Shown here: positions 1 through 9,440 of the stretch, in pieces | How the letters are laid out: each line of letters opens with the position of its first letter | Numbering within the stretch: the stretch's first letter is position 1 | Assembly: GCF_000488215.1 (NCBI RefSeq) | Contig: NZ_KI530712.1 | Location: 500,881 to 564,880 of the forward strand | Length of the DNA: 64,000 nucleotides | Direction: 5' to 3' | From: Acinetobacter nectaris CIP 110549 | GTDB taxonomy: Bacteria; Pseudomonadota; Gammaproteobacteria; Pseudomonadales; Moraxellaceae | The notes under the pieces: generated by a model | The model's input: only the letters and a program-made list of their open reading frames with translations | Database searches by the model: none | Told to the model about the DNA's origin: nothing | Position numbers and translations under genes: made by a program

Positions 1-373
1 AGTTCAACTGGCAGTTAAAAAATTGTAGTAATGCCATTGGTGCATTAATGAATAATAAACTCATCACGGTGAGCATTTTTGATTGTTCAATCAACATAGA
101 CGTATTTGAGTGTTGGCTTGAACAAGACCTATTGCCTAAATTAAAAGAAAGTAGTGTTTTAATTATGGACAATGCAAGCTTCCACAAAGGAAAGCGACTT
201 GAATATCTTGTTTCTAGTGCAGGGCATCATATTGTTTGGCTTCCAAAATATAGCCCTGACTTAAATCCTATTGAAAAGATGTGGGCACAAGTAAAAGGCA
301 TTCGCAATAAGTTTAGAATTAAAGATATTCATGAATTATTTGAATATTACTGTAATGATTTATTTGGTATTTA
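1..373 (+). mobile_element. Right-hand end of an IS630-type insertion sequence (cut by window edge)
   Basis: The C-terminal half of a DDE transposase runs off the left edge, and directly after its stop codon the reading changes to the interrupted tail of an AraC-type regulator. IS630-family elements insert at TA dinucleotides and their transposase ends close to the terminal repeat, which fits. The exact right terminus is not resolved because the left inverted repeat is outside the window; the junction lies roughly at 365-380. Confidence 0.7.
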
Positions 374-374
374 G
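3..374 (+). CDS. IS630-family transposase, C-terminal part (5' end outside window)
   Basis: The frame is open to the left edge, so this is the end of a longer gene; the ATG at 48 is internal. The visible part is the second half of a DDE_3-type catalytic domain. It shows the strand with the second acidic residue (LIMDNASFHKG) and the final block LPKYSPDLNPIEKMWAQVKG, where the D and E spacing is typical of IS630/Tc1-mariner transposases. In the family this enzyme cuts and joins the element at TA targets. It stops with TAG at 372-374, at the junction with the broken regulator that follows. The visible part looks intact. Confidence 0.85.
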   Translation, partial: FNWQLKNCSNAIGALMNNKLITVSIFDCSINIDVFECWLEQDLLPKLKESSVLIMDNASFHKGKRLEYLVSSAGHHIVWLPKYSPDLNPIEKMWAQVKGIRNKFRIKDIHELFEYYCNDLFGI

Positions 375-511
375 CTATACTTGCACTGGGCTACCTCACA
401 GAGGGTAAATCGATTTCAAATATTTCCGAAATGCTTGGCTATGCAACACCAAGTATTTTTAGCGCAATGTTTAAAAAACATATTGGTGTATCACCTAAAG
501 ATTTTCGATAA
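374..511 (+). pseudogene. AraC-family regulator, 3' remnant interrupted by the IS element
   Basis: From 374 the frame reads ALGYLTEGKSISNISEM, then LGYATPSIFSAMFKKHIG and VSPKDFR, then stop. This is the end of the AraC/XylS DNA-binding domain: the second helix-turn-helix followed by the usual GVSPxxFR tail. The frame closes at 356-358 inside the transposase, so no N-terminal part is present here, and the rest of the gene is presumably left of the element. The domain family is clear. What the regulator controlled cannot be told; the CLC-type gene that follows is convergent and need not have been its target. Confidence 0.8.
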
Positions 512-514
512 ACT

Positions 515-1741
515 CTAATTATCTTGATTTGGCTTTTGCACCCTATACAAGCCACAATTTCCAGAAAATAAATATGCCAATAAACAAGTAATGATGGCAT
601 AGGTCATTATTTGTGTACCAAACAACTCTAACCCTAAAATAATTGAAGTTAACGGCGCTTTACTTGCACCAGAAAATAAACTAATTAGCCCTAACCCTGC
701 AAGTAATGAAATAGGCACAGGTAGAAAAGCACCTAAGGCATTTCCCAATGTTGTGCCAACAAAGAATAGCGGTGTAATTTCTCCACCTTTAAACCCAGAA
801 CCCAATGTTACAGCTGTAAAAATTGTTTTATTAATGGAGTCCCAAATGGGTAATGGTATATAAAATGCTGCAATAACCTTATCTGTACCTAAACCATTGA
901 ATTGCTGCGACCCAACCAATAAAGTTAATAACATCAGTACAACACCACCTACAAATGGTCTCAATGTCATTGAAGGTATCGCTTTTTTAAATAGTTTCCC
1001 AATAAAGTGAATAGTCATAATAAACAGACGTGCGGCAACACCAAATATCAAACCTGCTACGACTAAGCTGAGTAACACTTTTATATTTAACTCAGGAAAA
1101 TTTGAAATAATATAAAACGTATGAGGATGTACAACATGAAATGCTTCTGGTACTTGCGCTGCAATTAAAGCAGAAATAAAACAAGGAAAGACTGCCGAAT
1201 AACGTAAGCTTCCTAATGCCGTAATTTCTAAACCGTAAATTGCCCCTGCAAGTGGTAATCCAAAAATTCCTGAAAATCCAGCCCCAATACTAGCCATAAG
1301 AAATATTTTTCTATTATCTCGAGAAACACCTAAAACTTGTGTCACATGGTCTGTAAGTGCACCAGAAAGTTGTACAGCAGGTGCTTCCCTACCTGCTGAC
1401 CCACCAAATAACTGCGTTAAAATTGCGGTAAAAAATATCAGTGGGCTCATTCTTTTAGGAATAAAAGACTTCGGCTGTTGAATCTCATCAATAAATAAGT
1501 GTGTACCTTTTTCTATAGGCGTACCATATTTATAAAATAAATAACCAATAAATAAGCCCGTAAATGGTAATAAAAAAATTAACCACGGGTATTCAAAGCG
1601 AATACTATTTGCCAAATCGAAACAGCTAAAAATCAGTGTTGATGTAAACCCTGCAACCAACCCAATAGCAATAGAAGCACAGAGCCAATAGCACACATAT
1701 TTAATAATCTGATCGTATTCTGAAGATGGAAAAATTTTCAT
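515..1741 (-). CDS. CLC-type anion/proton antiporter, probable fluoride exporter (CLC-F clade)
   Basis: A 408-residue polytopic membrane protein of the CLC chloride channel/antiporter family. It carries GGSAGREAP with the gating glutamate at residue 119 and the second block KGGEITPLFF at 319-328. Ordinary chloride CLCs have a GxFxP-type motif in the second block. A Glu-x-Thr there (E321, T323), with Y399 near the end, matches residues I recall from the Enterococcus CLC-F fluoride/proton antiporter (E118, E318, T320, Y396). The anion-site methionine described for that protein is not obvious here; the equivalent region reads EKGTHLF. By inference it expels fluoride across the inner membrane. 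No fluoride riboswitch is visible upstream. It is shorter than E. coli ClcA (about 470 residues), as expected for this clade. Confidence 0.8.
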   Translation of the reverse strand: MKIFPSSEYDQIIKYVCYWLCASIAIGLVAGFTSTLIFSCFDLANSIRFEYPWLIFLLPFTGLFIGYLFYKYGTPIEKGTHLFIDEIQQPKSFIPKRMSPLIFFTAILTQLFGGSAGREAPAVQLSGALTDHVTQVLGVSRDNRKIFLMASIGAGFSGIFGLPLAGAIYGLEITALGSLRYSAVFPCFISALIAAQVPEAFHVVHPHTFYIISNFPELNIKVLLSLVVAGLIFGVAARLFIMTIHFIGKLFKKAIPSMTLRPFVGGVVLMLLTLLVGSQQFNGLGTDKVIAAFYIPLPIWDSINKTIFTAVTLGSGFKGGEITPLFFVGTTLGNALGAFLPVPISLLAGLGLISLFSGASKAPLTSIILGLELFGTQIMTYAIITCLLAYLFSGNCGLYRVQKPNQDN

Positions 1742-1836
1742 TTTTTATTATCACATCTAGGCATAAAAATGATTGATATACAGCCTATCCTAACATGTAA
1801 CACAATATGTATGCCTAAAAATCCAATTTTTTTCAT

Positions 1837-1863
1837 AAAAAAAGCCCCTAATATTTAGGGGCT
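1837..1863 (-). terminator. Rho-independent terminator of the transketolase gene
   Basis: A 9-bp perfect stem (AGCCCCTAA at 1843-1851 with TTAGGGGCT at 1855-1863, three-base loop) is followed on the minus strand by a run of T (the A run at 1837-1842). It lies 20 bases past the tkt stop codon. Confidence 0.9.
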
Positions 1864-1883
1864 CTTCTATTCAATGGAATATC

Positions 1884-3875
1884 TTATGCATTAAAGCCTT
1901 TCACAGCTTCTACAACTGCATTTACAGTAATGCCAAAGTGTTCAAACAATGCTTTCGCTGGCGCAGACTCACCATACGTAGTCATACCAATAACTTTGCC
2001 ATCTAAGCCAACAAACTTCCACCAGTAGTCAGCATGTGCTGCTTCTACTGCAACACGCGCACGAATCTGTGCAGGCAATACAGCTTCACGATACGCAGCA
2101 TCTTGTTGCATGAAAACTTCAGCACATGGCATAGATACAACACGAACACCGTCTAATTGAGCATGTGCCTGCATCGCAATATCTATTTCCGAACCTGTTG
2201 CAATAACAATTGCTTTTAATGGGCCTTTTTCTTCTGCAAGCACATAACCGCCTTTTGCAACATTTTCAATTTGTGCAGCCGTACGTGTTTGGAAAGGTAG
2301 GTTCTGACGAGAAAGAATTAAAGCAGATGGGCCATTTTTACGTAGTAAAGATGACTTCCATGCAACAGCTGTCTCTACAGTATCAGCAGGACGCCATGTA
2401 TTTAAGTTTGGTGTATTACGTAAAGATGCAATTTGTTCAATTGGTTGATGCGTTGGACCATCTTCACCTAAACCAATTGAATCATGTGTATAGACATGAA
2501 TAACACGTTGCTTCATTAATGCAGACATACGTACCGCATTACGTGCATACTCCATAAACATAAGGAATGTCGCAACATATGGTACAAAACCACCATGTAA
2601 AGCAACACCATTTGCAATAGCAGTCATACCAAACTCACGTACACCATAGTACACGTAGTTACCCGCAGGGTTATCTTGAACACCTTCACAACCTTTCCAA
2701 AGTGTGAGGTTTGAACCTGCTAAATCTGCTGAACCACCTAATAATTCAGGAAGTTTAGGACCAAAAGCTTGTAAAGTATTTTGGCTTGCTTTACGCGATG
2801 CAATAGATTCTGCTTTTTCTACAGTCTCAGCAATAAATGCATCTGCTTGTGCTACAAAGCTTTCAGGTAGATCACCATGTAAACGGCGCAACAATTCAGC
2901 AGCTTCTGTTGGATATTTTGCTTCATATTTTGCAAATACAACATTCCAAGCCGCTTCAGTTTGCTGACCTTTTTCTTTTGCATCCCATGCTGCATAAATA
3001 TCTTCAGGAATTACAAAAGCTTCTGTTTCTGCCCAGCCTAAAGCTTCACGCGTTAAAGTAATCTCATCTGTACCAAGTGGCGCACCATGGCTTGACTCTT
3101 TACCTTGCTTATTTGGTGAACCCAAACCAATTACTGTCTTACATACAATTAATGTCGGTTTTTGAGTTTCTTGTTTTGCTTCTAATGTTGCCTGACGAAT
3201 TGCAGCTTGGTTATGACCATCTACATGCAGAACTTGCCAACCATAAGCATGGAAGCGTTTCTCTGTATCATCGCTAAACCAGCCTTCAACTTCACCATCA
3301 ATTGAAATACCGTTATCATCGTAGTATGCAACAAGCTTACCAAGACCTAATGTTCCTGCTAAAGAGCATACCTCATGTGAAATACCTTCCATAAGGCAAC
3401 CATCACCTAAAAATGCATAGGTATAATGGTCAACAACTTTAAAATCATCTTTATTGAACTGTGCAGCTAATGTTTTTTCTGCAAGTGCAAAACCTACAGC
3501 GTTTGCAATACCCTGACCTAAAGGACCTGTTGTCGTTTCTACACCTGGTGCATAACCTAATTCAGGATGTCCTGGTGTTTTTGAGTGTAGTTGACGGAAC
3601 TGTTTAAGATCGTCTAAAGATAATTCATATCCAGTTAAATGAAGCAATGCATACTGAAGCATAGACCCATGACCATTTGATAATACAAAACGGTCACGGT
3701 TCGCCCATTGTGGGTTGGTTGGGTTATGATTTAAAAATTCACGCCAAACAACGTCAGCGATGTCTGCCATCCCCATTGGCGCGCCAGGATGCCCAGAATT
3801 TGCTTGTTGAACAGCATCCATAGCGAGTACACGAATTGCATTTGCAATACGACGTTCATTTAAAGGGGTCGTCAT
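1884..3875 (-). CDS. tktA: Transketolase
   Basis: This 663-residue protein matches the length and architecture of bacterial transketolase: an N-terminal thiamine-diphosphate/metal domain, a central pyrimidine domain and a C-terminal domain. Visible motifs are SGHPGAP near residue 27, NGHGSMLQY near 68, the ThDP motif GDGCLMEG at 157-164, and [11 protein letters not shown] in the second half. It is cytosolic and moves two-carbon units from ketose phosphates to aldose phosphates in the non-oxidative pentose phosphate pathway. It is a single gene with its own terminator, divergent from the LEA-like gene and metK on the other side of a 300-bp spacer. rpiA of the same pathway is at 49047. Confidence 0.97.
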   Translation of the reverse strand: MTTPLNERRIANAIRVLAMDAVQQANSGHPGAPMGMADIADVVWREFLNHNPTNPQWANRDRFVLSNGHGSMLQYALLHLTGYELSLDDLKQFRQLHSKTPGHPELGYAPGVETTTGPLGQGIANAVGFALAEKTLAAQFNKDDFKVVDHYTYAFLGDGCLMEGISHEVCSLAGTLGLGKLVAYYDDNGISIDGEVEGWFSDDTEKRFHAYGWQVLHVDGHNQAAIRQATLEAKQETQKPTLIVCKTVIGLGSPNKQGKESSHGAPLGTDEITLTREALGWAETEAFVIPEDIYAAWDAKEKGQQTEAAWNVVFAKYEAKYPTEAAELLRRLHGDLPESFVAQADAFIAETVEKAESIASRKASQNTLQAFGPKLPELLGGSADLAGSNLTLWKGCEGVQDNPAGNYVYYGVREFGMTAIANGVALHGGFVPYVATFLMFMEYARNAVRMSALMKQRVIHVYTHDSIGLGEDGPTHQPIEQIASLRNTPNLNTWRPADTVETAVAWKSSLLRKNGPSALILSRQNLPFQTRTAAQIENVAKGGYVLAEEKGPLKAIVIATGSEIDIAMQAHAQLDGVRVVSMPCAEVFMQQDAAYREAVLPAQIRARVAVEAAHADYWWKFVGLDGKVIGMTTYGESAPAKALFEHFGITVNAVVEAVKGFNA

Positions 3876-4176
3876 AGGTCAGAGTCCAAAGTAGAAATGA
3901 TTAACGAAAATGAATAAACATTCAAAACAGGTGTATTGTCTTAAAAAAAACATACGGGGTAAAGCCTAACAGCATATTATTTATACACTATGACCCCGAC
4001 TCTGATGGAAGTTATGAAATTTTCTTATTTTTTTTAAAAAAAAAGCTATTTTAATTACCATCTTGTAACAATATAAATATATTCATAAACGAATTACATT
4101 ATATTTTTTTACACTGTTTGATTCAAAAACCACATAACATAAATATGGATTTCACAAAGAAACAGAAAGGCAAAAT
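3876..4176. other. Divergent intergenic spacer, no gene seen
   Basis: About 300 AT-rich bases between the starts of tkt and the LEA-like gene. It must hold both promoters, but I cannot assign a -35/-10 pair with confidence in such AT-rich DNA. An AGG at about 4167-4169, 7 bases before the ATG at 4177, is a good ribosome-binding site for the LEA-like gene. Confidence 0.5.
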
Positions 4177-4725
4177 ATGAATAAGATGAATGTAATTTTC
4201 GCAACTACTCTTTTATCACTTACAAGTGTTACTGCTTTTGCAGACAACAACTTAGGTAATATGGCAGATAACCTACGTACTTCTATTACAGAACATAAAG
4301 ATAATGCTGAAAAAGACTATCAAAAAATAAAGAGTGCAGCATCTGAAAAAGGACAAGACTTTAAAGAAGATGCAAGTCAAAAGTTCAAAAATGCTGAAAC
4401 AAAAACCAAAGACTTTGGACATGACCTACATGGTAAAACAGAAAACTTTAACAAAGATGTAAAAGAGAAATATGCTCACACCCAAAATGAAACACATCGT
4501 ACATACGACGAAAGCAAACATGCCTTAAAGCACAGAACTGAAGAAGGTAAACATTACGCAGAGAAAAAATGGGATAAAACCAAAGCTGCATCAAAAGAAA
4601 AAGCAGAGCACTTATCAAAAGACTTTAAACATGACAAAGCTGTAGCAAAAACTAAAGCTGATGATGTTAAGAACGATGTGAAAAATAAAGTTGATTCTTG
4701 GAAACAGCCATCTACAGCGCAGTAA
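4177..4725 (+). CDS. Exported LEA-like / hydrophilin-type lysine-rich protein
   Basis: 182 residues. The first 22 form a standard Sec signal peptide, with probable cleavage after VTAFA. The mature part is extremely hydrophilic, rich in Lys, Glu, Asp, Ala and Thr with almost no large hydrophobic residues. It contains loosely repeated amphipathic segments (KxKxAASEKGQDFKED, KFKNAETKTKDFG, KTKAASKEKAEHLSKD) reminiscent of the 11-residue pattern of group 3 LEA or apolipoprotein-like proteins. Such proteins are usually disordered in solution and become helical on drying or on membranes. By inference it is a periplasmic or envelope protectant against desiccation or osmotic stress. No catalytic motif is present. 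It is a single gene with its own terminator. Confidence 0.75.
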   Translation: MNKMNVIFATTLLSLTSVTAFADNNLGNMADNLRTSITEHKDNAEKDYQKIKSAASEKGQDFKEDASQKFKNAETKTKDFGHDLHGKTENFNKDVKEKYAHTQNETHRTYDESKHALKHRTEEGKHYAEKKWDKTKAASKEKAEHLSKDFKHDKAVAKTKADDVKNDVKNKVDSWKQPSTAQ

Positions 4726-4738
4726 AATCAATCAAATT

Positions 4739-4767
4739 AAGCACTTTACCTAAAAAATAAAGTGCTT
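4739..4767 (+). terminator. Terminator after the LEA-like gene
   Basis: 10-bp perfect stem AAGCACTTTA / TAAAGTGCTT with a 9-base loop, 14 bases after the stop codon. The T-run that follows is interrupted. Confidence 0.75.
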
Positions 4768-4932
4768 AATCACTTTTAACATAATGTTTATCTATTTTTC
4801 ATATATTGAATAAAAGTAAAAATAAAGTCTATTTGCAAGAAATTTATTCAATTTATCTATCTTTTACTAGTCCTTCCTAACAAGTCGATGTAATATATCG
4901 GGTCTTTTAAAAATTACTGTAATAGGGCTTTC

Positions 4933-6099
4933 ATGCGCGAGTACGCTGTTTTTACTTCGGAATCTGTAAGCGAAGGTCATCCTGATAAAATGGCCGATCA
5001 GATTAGTGATGCTATTTTGGATGCTATTTTGAAAGAAGACCCATATGCGCGGGTTGCTTGTGAAACATTAGTAAAAACAGGTGCTGTTGTACTTGCCGGT
5101 GAGATCACAACAACTGCGAATGTGGATGTTGAATCAATTGTTCGCCAAACAGTAAATGGTATTGGTTACCACCATTCAGACTTAGGCTTTGATGGTTCTA
5201 CCTGTGCCGTTATTAATATGATTGGTAAACAGTCTCCAGAAATTGCTCAGGGTGTAGACCGCCAAAAACCTGAAGATCAGGGCGCAGGCGACCAAGGTCT
5301 AATGTTTGGATATGCAAGTCGTGAAACTGATGTGCTTATGCCAGCACCAATCTCTTATGCTCACCGACTCATGGAACGTCAAGCCAACCTTCGTCGCAAT
5401 GGTACGCTTGCTTGGTTACGTCCAGATGCAAAAAGTCAGGTGACATTTGCTTATGAAAATGGCAAACCAGTTCGCTTAGATGCAGTTGTTTTATCTACAC
5501 AACACGATCCTGATATTTCTCAAGCACAATTGAAAGAAGCTGTGATTGAAGAAATTATCAAGCCAGTTATTCCTGAAGAAATGTTCCATGCCAGCACAAA
5601 ATTCCATATCAACCCAACAGGTAAATTTGTTATTGGTGGCCCTGTGGGTGACTGTGGCTTAACAGGCCGTAAAATTATTGTGGATACATATGGTGGGATG
5701 GCACGTCATGGTGGCGGTGCATTCTCAGGAAAAGATCCTTCAAAAGTTGACCGCTCTGCCGCTTATGCTGGTCGTTATGTTGCAAAAAACATTGTTGCTG
5801 CAGGGCTTGCAGATAAATGTGAAATTCAAGTAAGTTATGCGATTGGTGTAGCAGAACCAACATCTATTTCTATCAATACCTTTGGTACTGCAAAAATAGA
5901 CGAAGCACTTATTATTGCACTTGTTCGTGAGCACTTCGACCTACGTCCATATGGTATTACGCGTATGCTTGATCTCGTACAACCGATGTACCAGCAAACG
6001 GCAACCTATGGTCACTTTGGACGTAACGGTTCAGATAATGCATTTACTTGGGAAAAAACTGATAAGGTAGAAGCATTACGCCAAAGTAGTGGTTTATAA
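4933..6099 (+). CDS. metK: S-adenosylmethionine synthetase
   Basis: 388 residues, the usual length. Family motifs are [17 protein letters not shown] at 11-27, the acidic GAGDQG region near 118, GGGAFSGKD near 260 and [16 protein letters not shown] after it. It makes SAM from methionine and ATP in the cytosol, so it supplies the methyl donor for TrmJ, the SAM radical for BioB and the substrate for the O-methyltransferase at 57913. It stands alone between two terminators. I saw no SAM riboswitch in the 165 bases upstream. Confidence 0.98.
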   Translation: MREYAVFTSESVSEGHPDKMADQISDAILDAILKEDPYARVACETLVKTGAVVLAGEITTTANVDVESIVRQTVNGIGYHHSDLGFDGSTCAVINMIGKQSPEIAQGVDRQKPEDQGAGDQGLMFGYASRETDVLMPAPISYAHRLMERQANLRRNGTLAWLRPDAKSQVTFAYENGKPVRLDAVVLSTQHDPDISQAQLKEAVIEEIIKPVIPEEMFHASTKFHINPTGKFVIGGPVGDCGLTGRKIIVDTYGGMARHGGGAFSGKDPSKVDRSAAYAGRYVAKNIVAAGLADKCEIQVSYAIGVAEPTSISINTFGTAKIDEALIIALVREHFDLRPYGITRMLDLVQPMYQQTATYGHFGRNGSDNAFTWEKTDKVEALRQSSGL

Positions 6100-6126
6100 A
6101 CCTTACTTTTCTAAAGTAAATACCCA

Positions 6127-6150
6127 TAAAGCCCGTTCATACGGGCTTTA
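6127..6150. terminator. Bidirectional terminator between metK and a convergent small gene
   Basis: 9-bp perfect stem TAAAGCCCG / CGGGCTTTA with a six-base loop (TTCATA). It sits 28 bases after metK, and its right arm contains the stop codon of the minus-strand gene at 6148, so it can serve both genes. The T tract is short on both sides. Confidence 0.8.
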
Positions 6151-6381
6151 TTGTATGAAACCAACAAGACTATTAGAAATCGTTGGTTGCTTATCTTCAG
6201 TCTGATGAAAATATATATTACTTGCTGTAACTGCAACAGCCACACCCAAGCAGGTAAAAACACAAAAAGTCCAAAAACCAAAAGGGCTTTTCAGCGCATG
6301 TGACCCACAATGAGGACACGACTTCTGATGTAGTTTTCTTTTTTGATTACAACACGCACACTTATAGTGAGATATATACAT
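6148..6381 (-). CDS. Small zinc-ribbon membrane protein, function unknown
   Basis: 77 residues from the ATG at 6381, chosen because GGAG lies 8 bases upstream; a GTG one codon earlier is also possible. The first 30 residues hold two CxxC pairs (CACC and CPHC), a treble-clef or zinc-ribbon arrangement. One membrane-spanning segment (WTFCVFTCLGVAVAVTA) and a short polar tail follow. The layout suggests a membrane-anchored zinc-ribbon protein of the kind often annotated only as hypothetical. No partner is evident from the neighbours. Confidence 0.65.
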   Translation of the reverse strand: MYISHYKCACCNQKRKLHQKSCPHCGSHALKSPFGFWTFCVFTCLGVAVAVTASNIYFHQTEDKQPTISNSLVGFIQ

Positions 6382-6536
6382 CACAATGTCTCCTCTTGTT
6401 CATTATATTATATTTATCTCATTTTTAATTTTAGTTACACGACACCCATTTTTATCATATATTGTTTTAAACAAAATAGTTAAAATTCATAAAATATTTT
6501 TGTTAAAATCTTGGTTCGCTTTAGGGGTAATATTAT

Positions 6537-6716
6537 ATGGTTGAACTGATTAATAAGGGCAAATTTCGAGAACGTGCAAACCGAAGTCGAAGCTACCAAA
6601 AGTCTGAAAATAATATTGCTCAATTAGAAAAAAACCGTCAATACATACAGAATGATGAAAAGCTAAATCAAACACAAGACACCTTAAATGAGGTAAAAGA
6701 AAGCCCAACTCGTTAG
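6537..6716 (+). CDS. Small hydrophilic protein of 59 residues, unknown
   Basis: The ATG at 6537 is preceded by AGGGG nine bases upstream. The frame runs 59 codons to TAG at 6714-6716. The protein (begins MVELINKGKFRERANRSRSY, ends NEVKESPTR) is highly charged and predicted mostly helical, with no cysteine and no membrane segment. The strong ribosome-binding site and the terminator that overlaps its last codons argue that it is real. No function is recognised. Confidence 0.65.
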   Translation: MVELINKGKFRERANRSRSYQKSENNIAQLEKNRQYIQNDEKLNQTQDTLNEVKESPTR

Positions 6717-6729
6717 TTGGGCTTTCTTT
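6696..6729. terminator. Bidirectional terminator overlapping the end of the 59-residue gene
   Basis: A 15-bp perfect stem (AAAGAAAGCCCAACT / AGTTGGGCTTTCTTT) with the four-base loop CGTT. The last six codons and the stop of the plus-strand gene lie inside it, and it lies 11 bases past the FxsA stop on the minus strand. It carries T-rich tails in both directions. Confidence 0.9.
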
Positions 6730-6740
6730 AAATAAAACTC

Positions 6741-7298
6741 TTATTTTTTTTGCACATCTTTCATTTCTATTTTCTTAGCATCAGGTGTCACTTCTCTTGC
6801 TTCACCGTCAATAACATTTGTATCTCGTCCCATTGAACTACCAGACATTCCGCCTTGTTGTTTTTGCATTTGCTCCATAAGATCCGCAAACGGATTACCA
6901 GCACCGCCTGCTCCACCCATCATCTTTTCCATCATAGCTTGTTGACGCTTTGCCATTGCTGACGTTAATGCTTGTACAACAAGTTTTTGTACAGGTGGCA
7001 GTAAAATTAATAATGCAATTACATCTGTAATAAGACCCGGAATAATCAGAAGCACGCCAGCCAGTGCTGTTGCAATTTTACGAGAAACTGCTGCATCCCC
7101 TGAGAGCTGCCCTGTCATTTGCATTTGTTGCAACTGAGGCATAATACTTGATGTGCTTGATTTTAATAATCTAAAACCAATAATTGCCGCGAGAATAAAC
7201 CAAAAAAAGACATACCATCCACTAATGAACTGGGCAACCCCAATCCATACTGCAATCTCTAAGATTGCTCCGATGATTACTAGAAGAACGACTTTCAT
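6741..7298 (-). CDS. fxsA: FxsA-family membrane protein
   Basis: 185 residues. The N-terminal 110 residues are the FxsA domain, with hydrophobic segments at about 3-20, 25-45 and 75-100, including the family pattern FxxPGxxxD (here LLIIPGLITDVIALLILLPP). The tail is polar, rich in Gly, Met and Gln, and likely cytoplasmic. E. coli FxsA is an inner-membrane protein whose overproduction relieves phage T7 exclusion by the F plasmid; its normal role is unclear. It is a single gene ending at the shared terminator. Confidence 0.88.
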   Translation of the reverse strand: MKVVLLVIIGAILEIAVWIGVAQFISGWYVFFWFILAAIIGFRLLKSSTSSIMPQLQQMQMTGQLSGDAAVSRKIATALAGVLLIIPGLITDVIALLILLPPVQKLVVQALTSAMAKRQQAMMEKMMGGAGGAGNPFADLMEQMQKQQGGMSGSSMGRDTNVIDGEAREVTPDAKKIEMKDVQKK

Positions 7299-7539
7299 GA
7301 AACTTAGCTTATCCCTTTCAACAAATCATAATATTTAGCGCACCATATGCACACTAAATTTCGTATTACTGCTAAATATATGGGCGAGTTTTAATTTTTA
7401 AAGAGAAATGAATTCTTTTTTATCAAATTTTATAGTTACTAAATATAATTTAACCAAAGATTCTATGAAATTTAAGACTTTAAATCAGCAAAGACCTATA
7501 ATTCATAGAAATATATATTTGTGATAGCTCTATTTTATT

Positions 7540-8082
7540 ATGTCTTTAATTATTGGTATTGACCCTGGTTCACGCTTAACAGGATATGGAATTATAGAAA
7601 AAGATGGCAATACATTAAAGTTTGTTGATGCAGGCACAATACGTACAGAGACACAAGAAATGCCAGAGCGCCTAAAACGAATTTTTGCAGGTGTTGAAAG
7701 AATTGTAAAATTTCATGGACCAACGGAAGCAGCCGTTGAACAAGTCTTCATGGCACAAAACCCTGACTCTGCCCTAAAACTTGGGCAAGCACGCGGCGCA
7801 GCTATTGCAGCTCTTGTGAACTTAGACCTACAAGTTGCCGAATATACAGCACGGCAAATTAAACAGTCTGTCGTTGGTTATGGCGCAGCAGATAAAGAAC
7901 AAGTTCAAATGATGGTAATGAGTATTTTAAAACTCTCTATTCGACCACAAGCTGATGCTGCCGATGGACTCGCTGCTGCAATTTGCCATGCACATGCTTC
8001 AGGAAGTATGAGTAAAATGGCAGTTTTAAATGCACTTGGTGGTATGGCAAGAGGTCGTAGCCGATCTAGTCGTCGACGTTAA
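7540..8082 (+). CDS. ruvC: Holliday junction resolvase RuvC
   Basis: 180 residues with the four acidic catalytic residues of the RNase H-like RuvC fold in place: D8 (IGIDPGS), E67 (AVEQVF), D139 and D142 (QADAADGLA). It cuts four-way junctions symmetrically at the end of homologous recombination, working on RuvAB-bound DNA. ruvA and ruvB are not in the window, so the gene is separate from them here. The basic tail ends in [10 protein letters not shown]. No strong ribosome-binding site is visible before the ATG. Confidence 0.97.
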   Translation: MSLIIGIDPGSRLTGYGIIEKDGNTLKFVDAGTIRTETQEMPERLKRIFAGVERIVKFHGPTEAAVEQVFMAQNPDSALKLGQARGAAIAALVNLDLQVAEYTARQIKQSVVGYGAADKEQVQMMVMSILKLSIRPQADAADGLAAAICHAHASGSMSKMAVLNALGGMARGRSRSSRRR

Positions 8083-8405
8083 ACCATATGAGATATACGC
8101 CCTGCATTTATCTAGATTTGAACTATATAAATTTAGGGATAATTACAAGTTTTTCACTAGACGAGAAAAATACAATACTGATTACTTCATATAAAATAGA
8201 ATAATGTATAAACTTAGGCACTAAAATAGCGATATATTTAAAAAACTGCACTTAAATAGATATTTTTAAATATGGCAACGATATTTATTGCTGAAACGAA
8301 TCTATACATTTTTTAAAACTTTTGGAGTATTTTGCCTTATAGCTCCGCATAGTTTTCTGTATCATTGGTCATATAGAAATATTGAATTTTACACGGAAAA
8401 TGACA
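8083..8405. other. Intergenic spacer, no gene seen
   Basis: About 320 AT-rich bases between ruvC and bioB. No reading frame with a plausible start and no clear hairpin at the ruvC end. No BirA-type operator (inverted TTGTAAACC) is visible before bioB. The bioB promoter must lie here. Confidence 0.5.
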
Positions 8406-9401
8406 ATGACTGTACGAAATGATTGGGATCGCGAGGAAATCCAAGCACTCTATGATCAACCATTTTTAGATTTAGTCTTTGAAGCACAGCGCGTTCATCG
8501 CGAGAACTTCCAAGCGAATGCCATTCAGGTAAGTACACTTTTGTCGATTAAAACAGGTAGATGCCCTGAAGACTGTAAGTATTGTTCGCAGTCTTCACGT
8601 TACGACTCTAAATTAGAAGCAGAAAAACGAATTGCCGTTGAAAAAGTGATTTCTGAAGCGAAAGAAGCCAAAGAGTCAGGTTCATCACGCTTTTGTATGG
8701 GTGCTGCATGGCGTAATCCACATGAAAGAGATATGCCTTATGTCATAGAAATGGTTAAAGAAGTTAAATCTTTAGGCATGGAAACATGCATGACATTGGG
8801 TATGCTGAACCAATCTCAAGCAGAGCGCCTTCATGAAGCAGGTCTAGATTACTATAACCACAACCTAGATACTTCTCGTGAGTATTATACAAATATTATT
8901 AGTACAAGAACTTTTGATGATCGTTTAGACACATTAGATCACGTACGTAATGCAGGCATGAAAGTATGTAGTGGTGGTATCGTTGGTCTTGGTGAAGGAA
9001 AAAATGATCGTATCGGTCTACTTCATGAACTTGCAACATTGCCTATTCACCCAGAATCTGTACCTATAAATATGCTTGTTCCTATTGAGGGGACACCTTT
9101 AGCAGATGTTGAAAAACTTGATGTTACTGAATGGATTCGAACCATTGCAGTCGCACGTATTATCATGCCTCATAGCTATATCCGCCTTTCAGCGGGTCGT
9201 GAATCTTTAAGTGATTCAGATCAAGCACTAGCATTTATGGCTGGTGCAAACTCAATCTTCTCTGGTGAAAAACTACTTACTACACCAAATGCTGGTGATG
9301 GCAGAGATAAGGCTTTATTCCAAAAATTAGGTTTAACACCTGAAAAACCAAAACCATCTGTTGCAGAACTTTCAGTTGATGCAATGTCTATGTCAGCATA
9401 G
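8406..9401 (+). CDS. bioB: Biotin synthase
   Basis: 331 residues from the ATG at 8406. That start is preferred over an in-frame TTG at 8382 and an ATG at 8400 because CGGAAA lies at the right distance and the protein then begins MTVRNDW. The radical-SAM cysteines are C53, C57 and C60 (CPEDCKYC), and the second cluster-binding cysteines and arginine follow in the barrel ([27 protein letters not shown]). It inserts sulfur into dethiobiotin, the last step of biotin synthesis. The other bio genes are not next to it. Confidence 0.97.
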   Translation: MTVRNDWDREEIQALYDQPFLDLVFEAQRVHRENFQANAIQVSTLLSIKTGRCPEDCKYCSQSSRYDSKLEAEKRIAVEKVISEAKEAKESGSSRFCMGAAWRNPHERDMPYVIEMVKEVKSLGMETCMTLGMLNQSQAERLHEAGLDYYNHNLDTSREYYTNIISTRTFDDRLDTLDHVRNAGMKVCSGGIVGLGEGKNDRIGLLHELATLPIHPESVPINMLVPIEGTPLADVEKLDVTEWIRTIAVARIIMPHSYIRLSAGRESLSDSDQALAFMAGANSIFSGEKLLTTPNAGDGRDKALFQKLGLTPEKPKPSVAELSVDAMSMSA

Positions 9402-9440
9402 TACATTAACATTAAGGTCATAAGGGGCGTTCGACGCGCC

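Noticed and set aside
1742..1883. Possible fluoride riboswitch before the CLC-type gene
   Set aside because: The reverse-strand leader contains only loosely similar fragments and lacks the conserved GATGG/pseudoknot arrangement of the crcB motif.
4768..4932. Possible SAM riboswitch in the metK leader
   Set aside because: No recognisable SAM-I, II or III core helices, and gammaproteobacterial metK genes rarely use one.
8406..9401. Longer bioB from the TTG at 8382
   Set aside because: The extra eight residues are not expected in the family and the ribosome-binding sequence fits the ATG at 8406.
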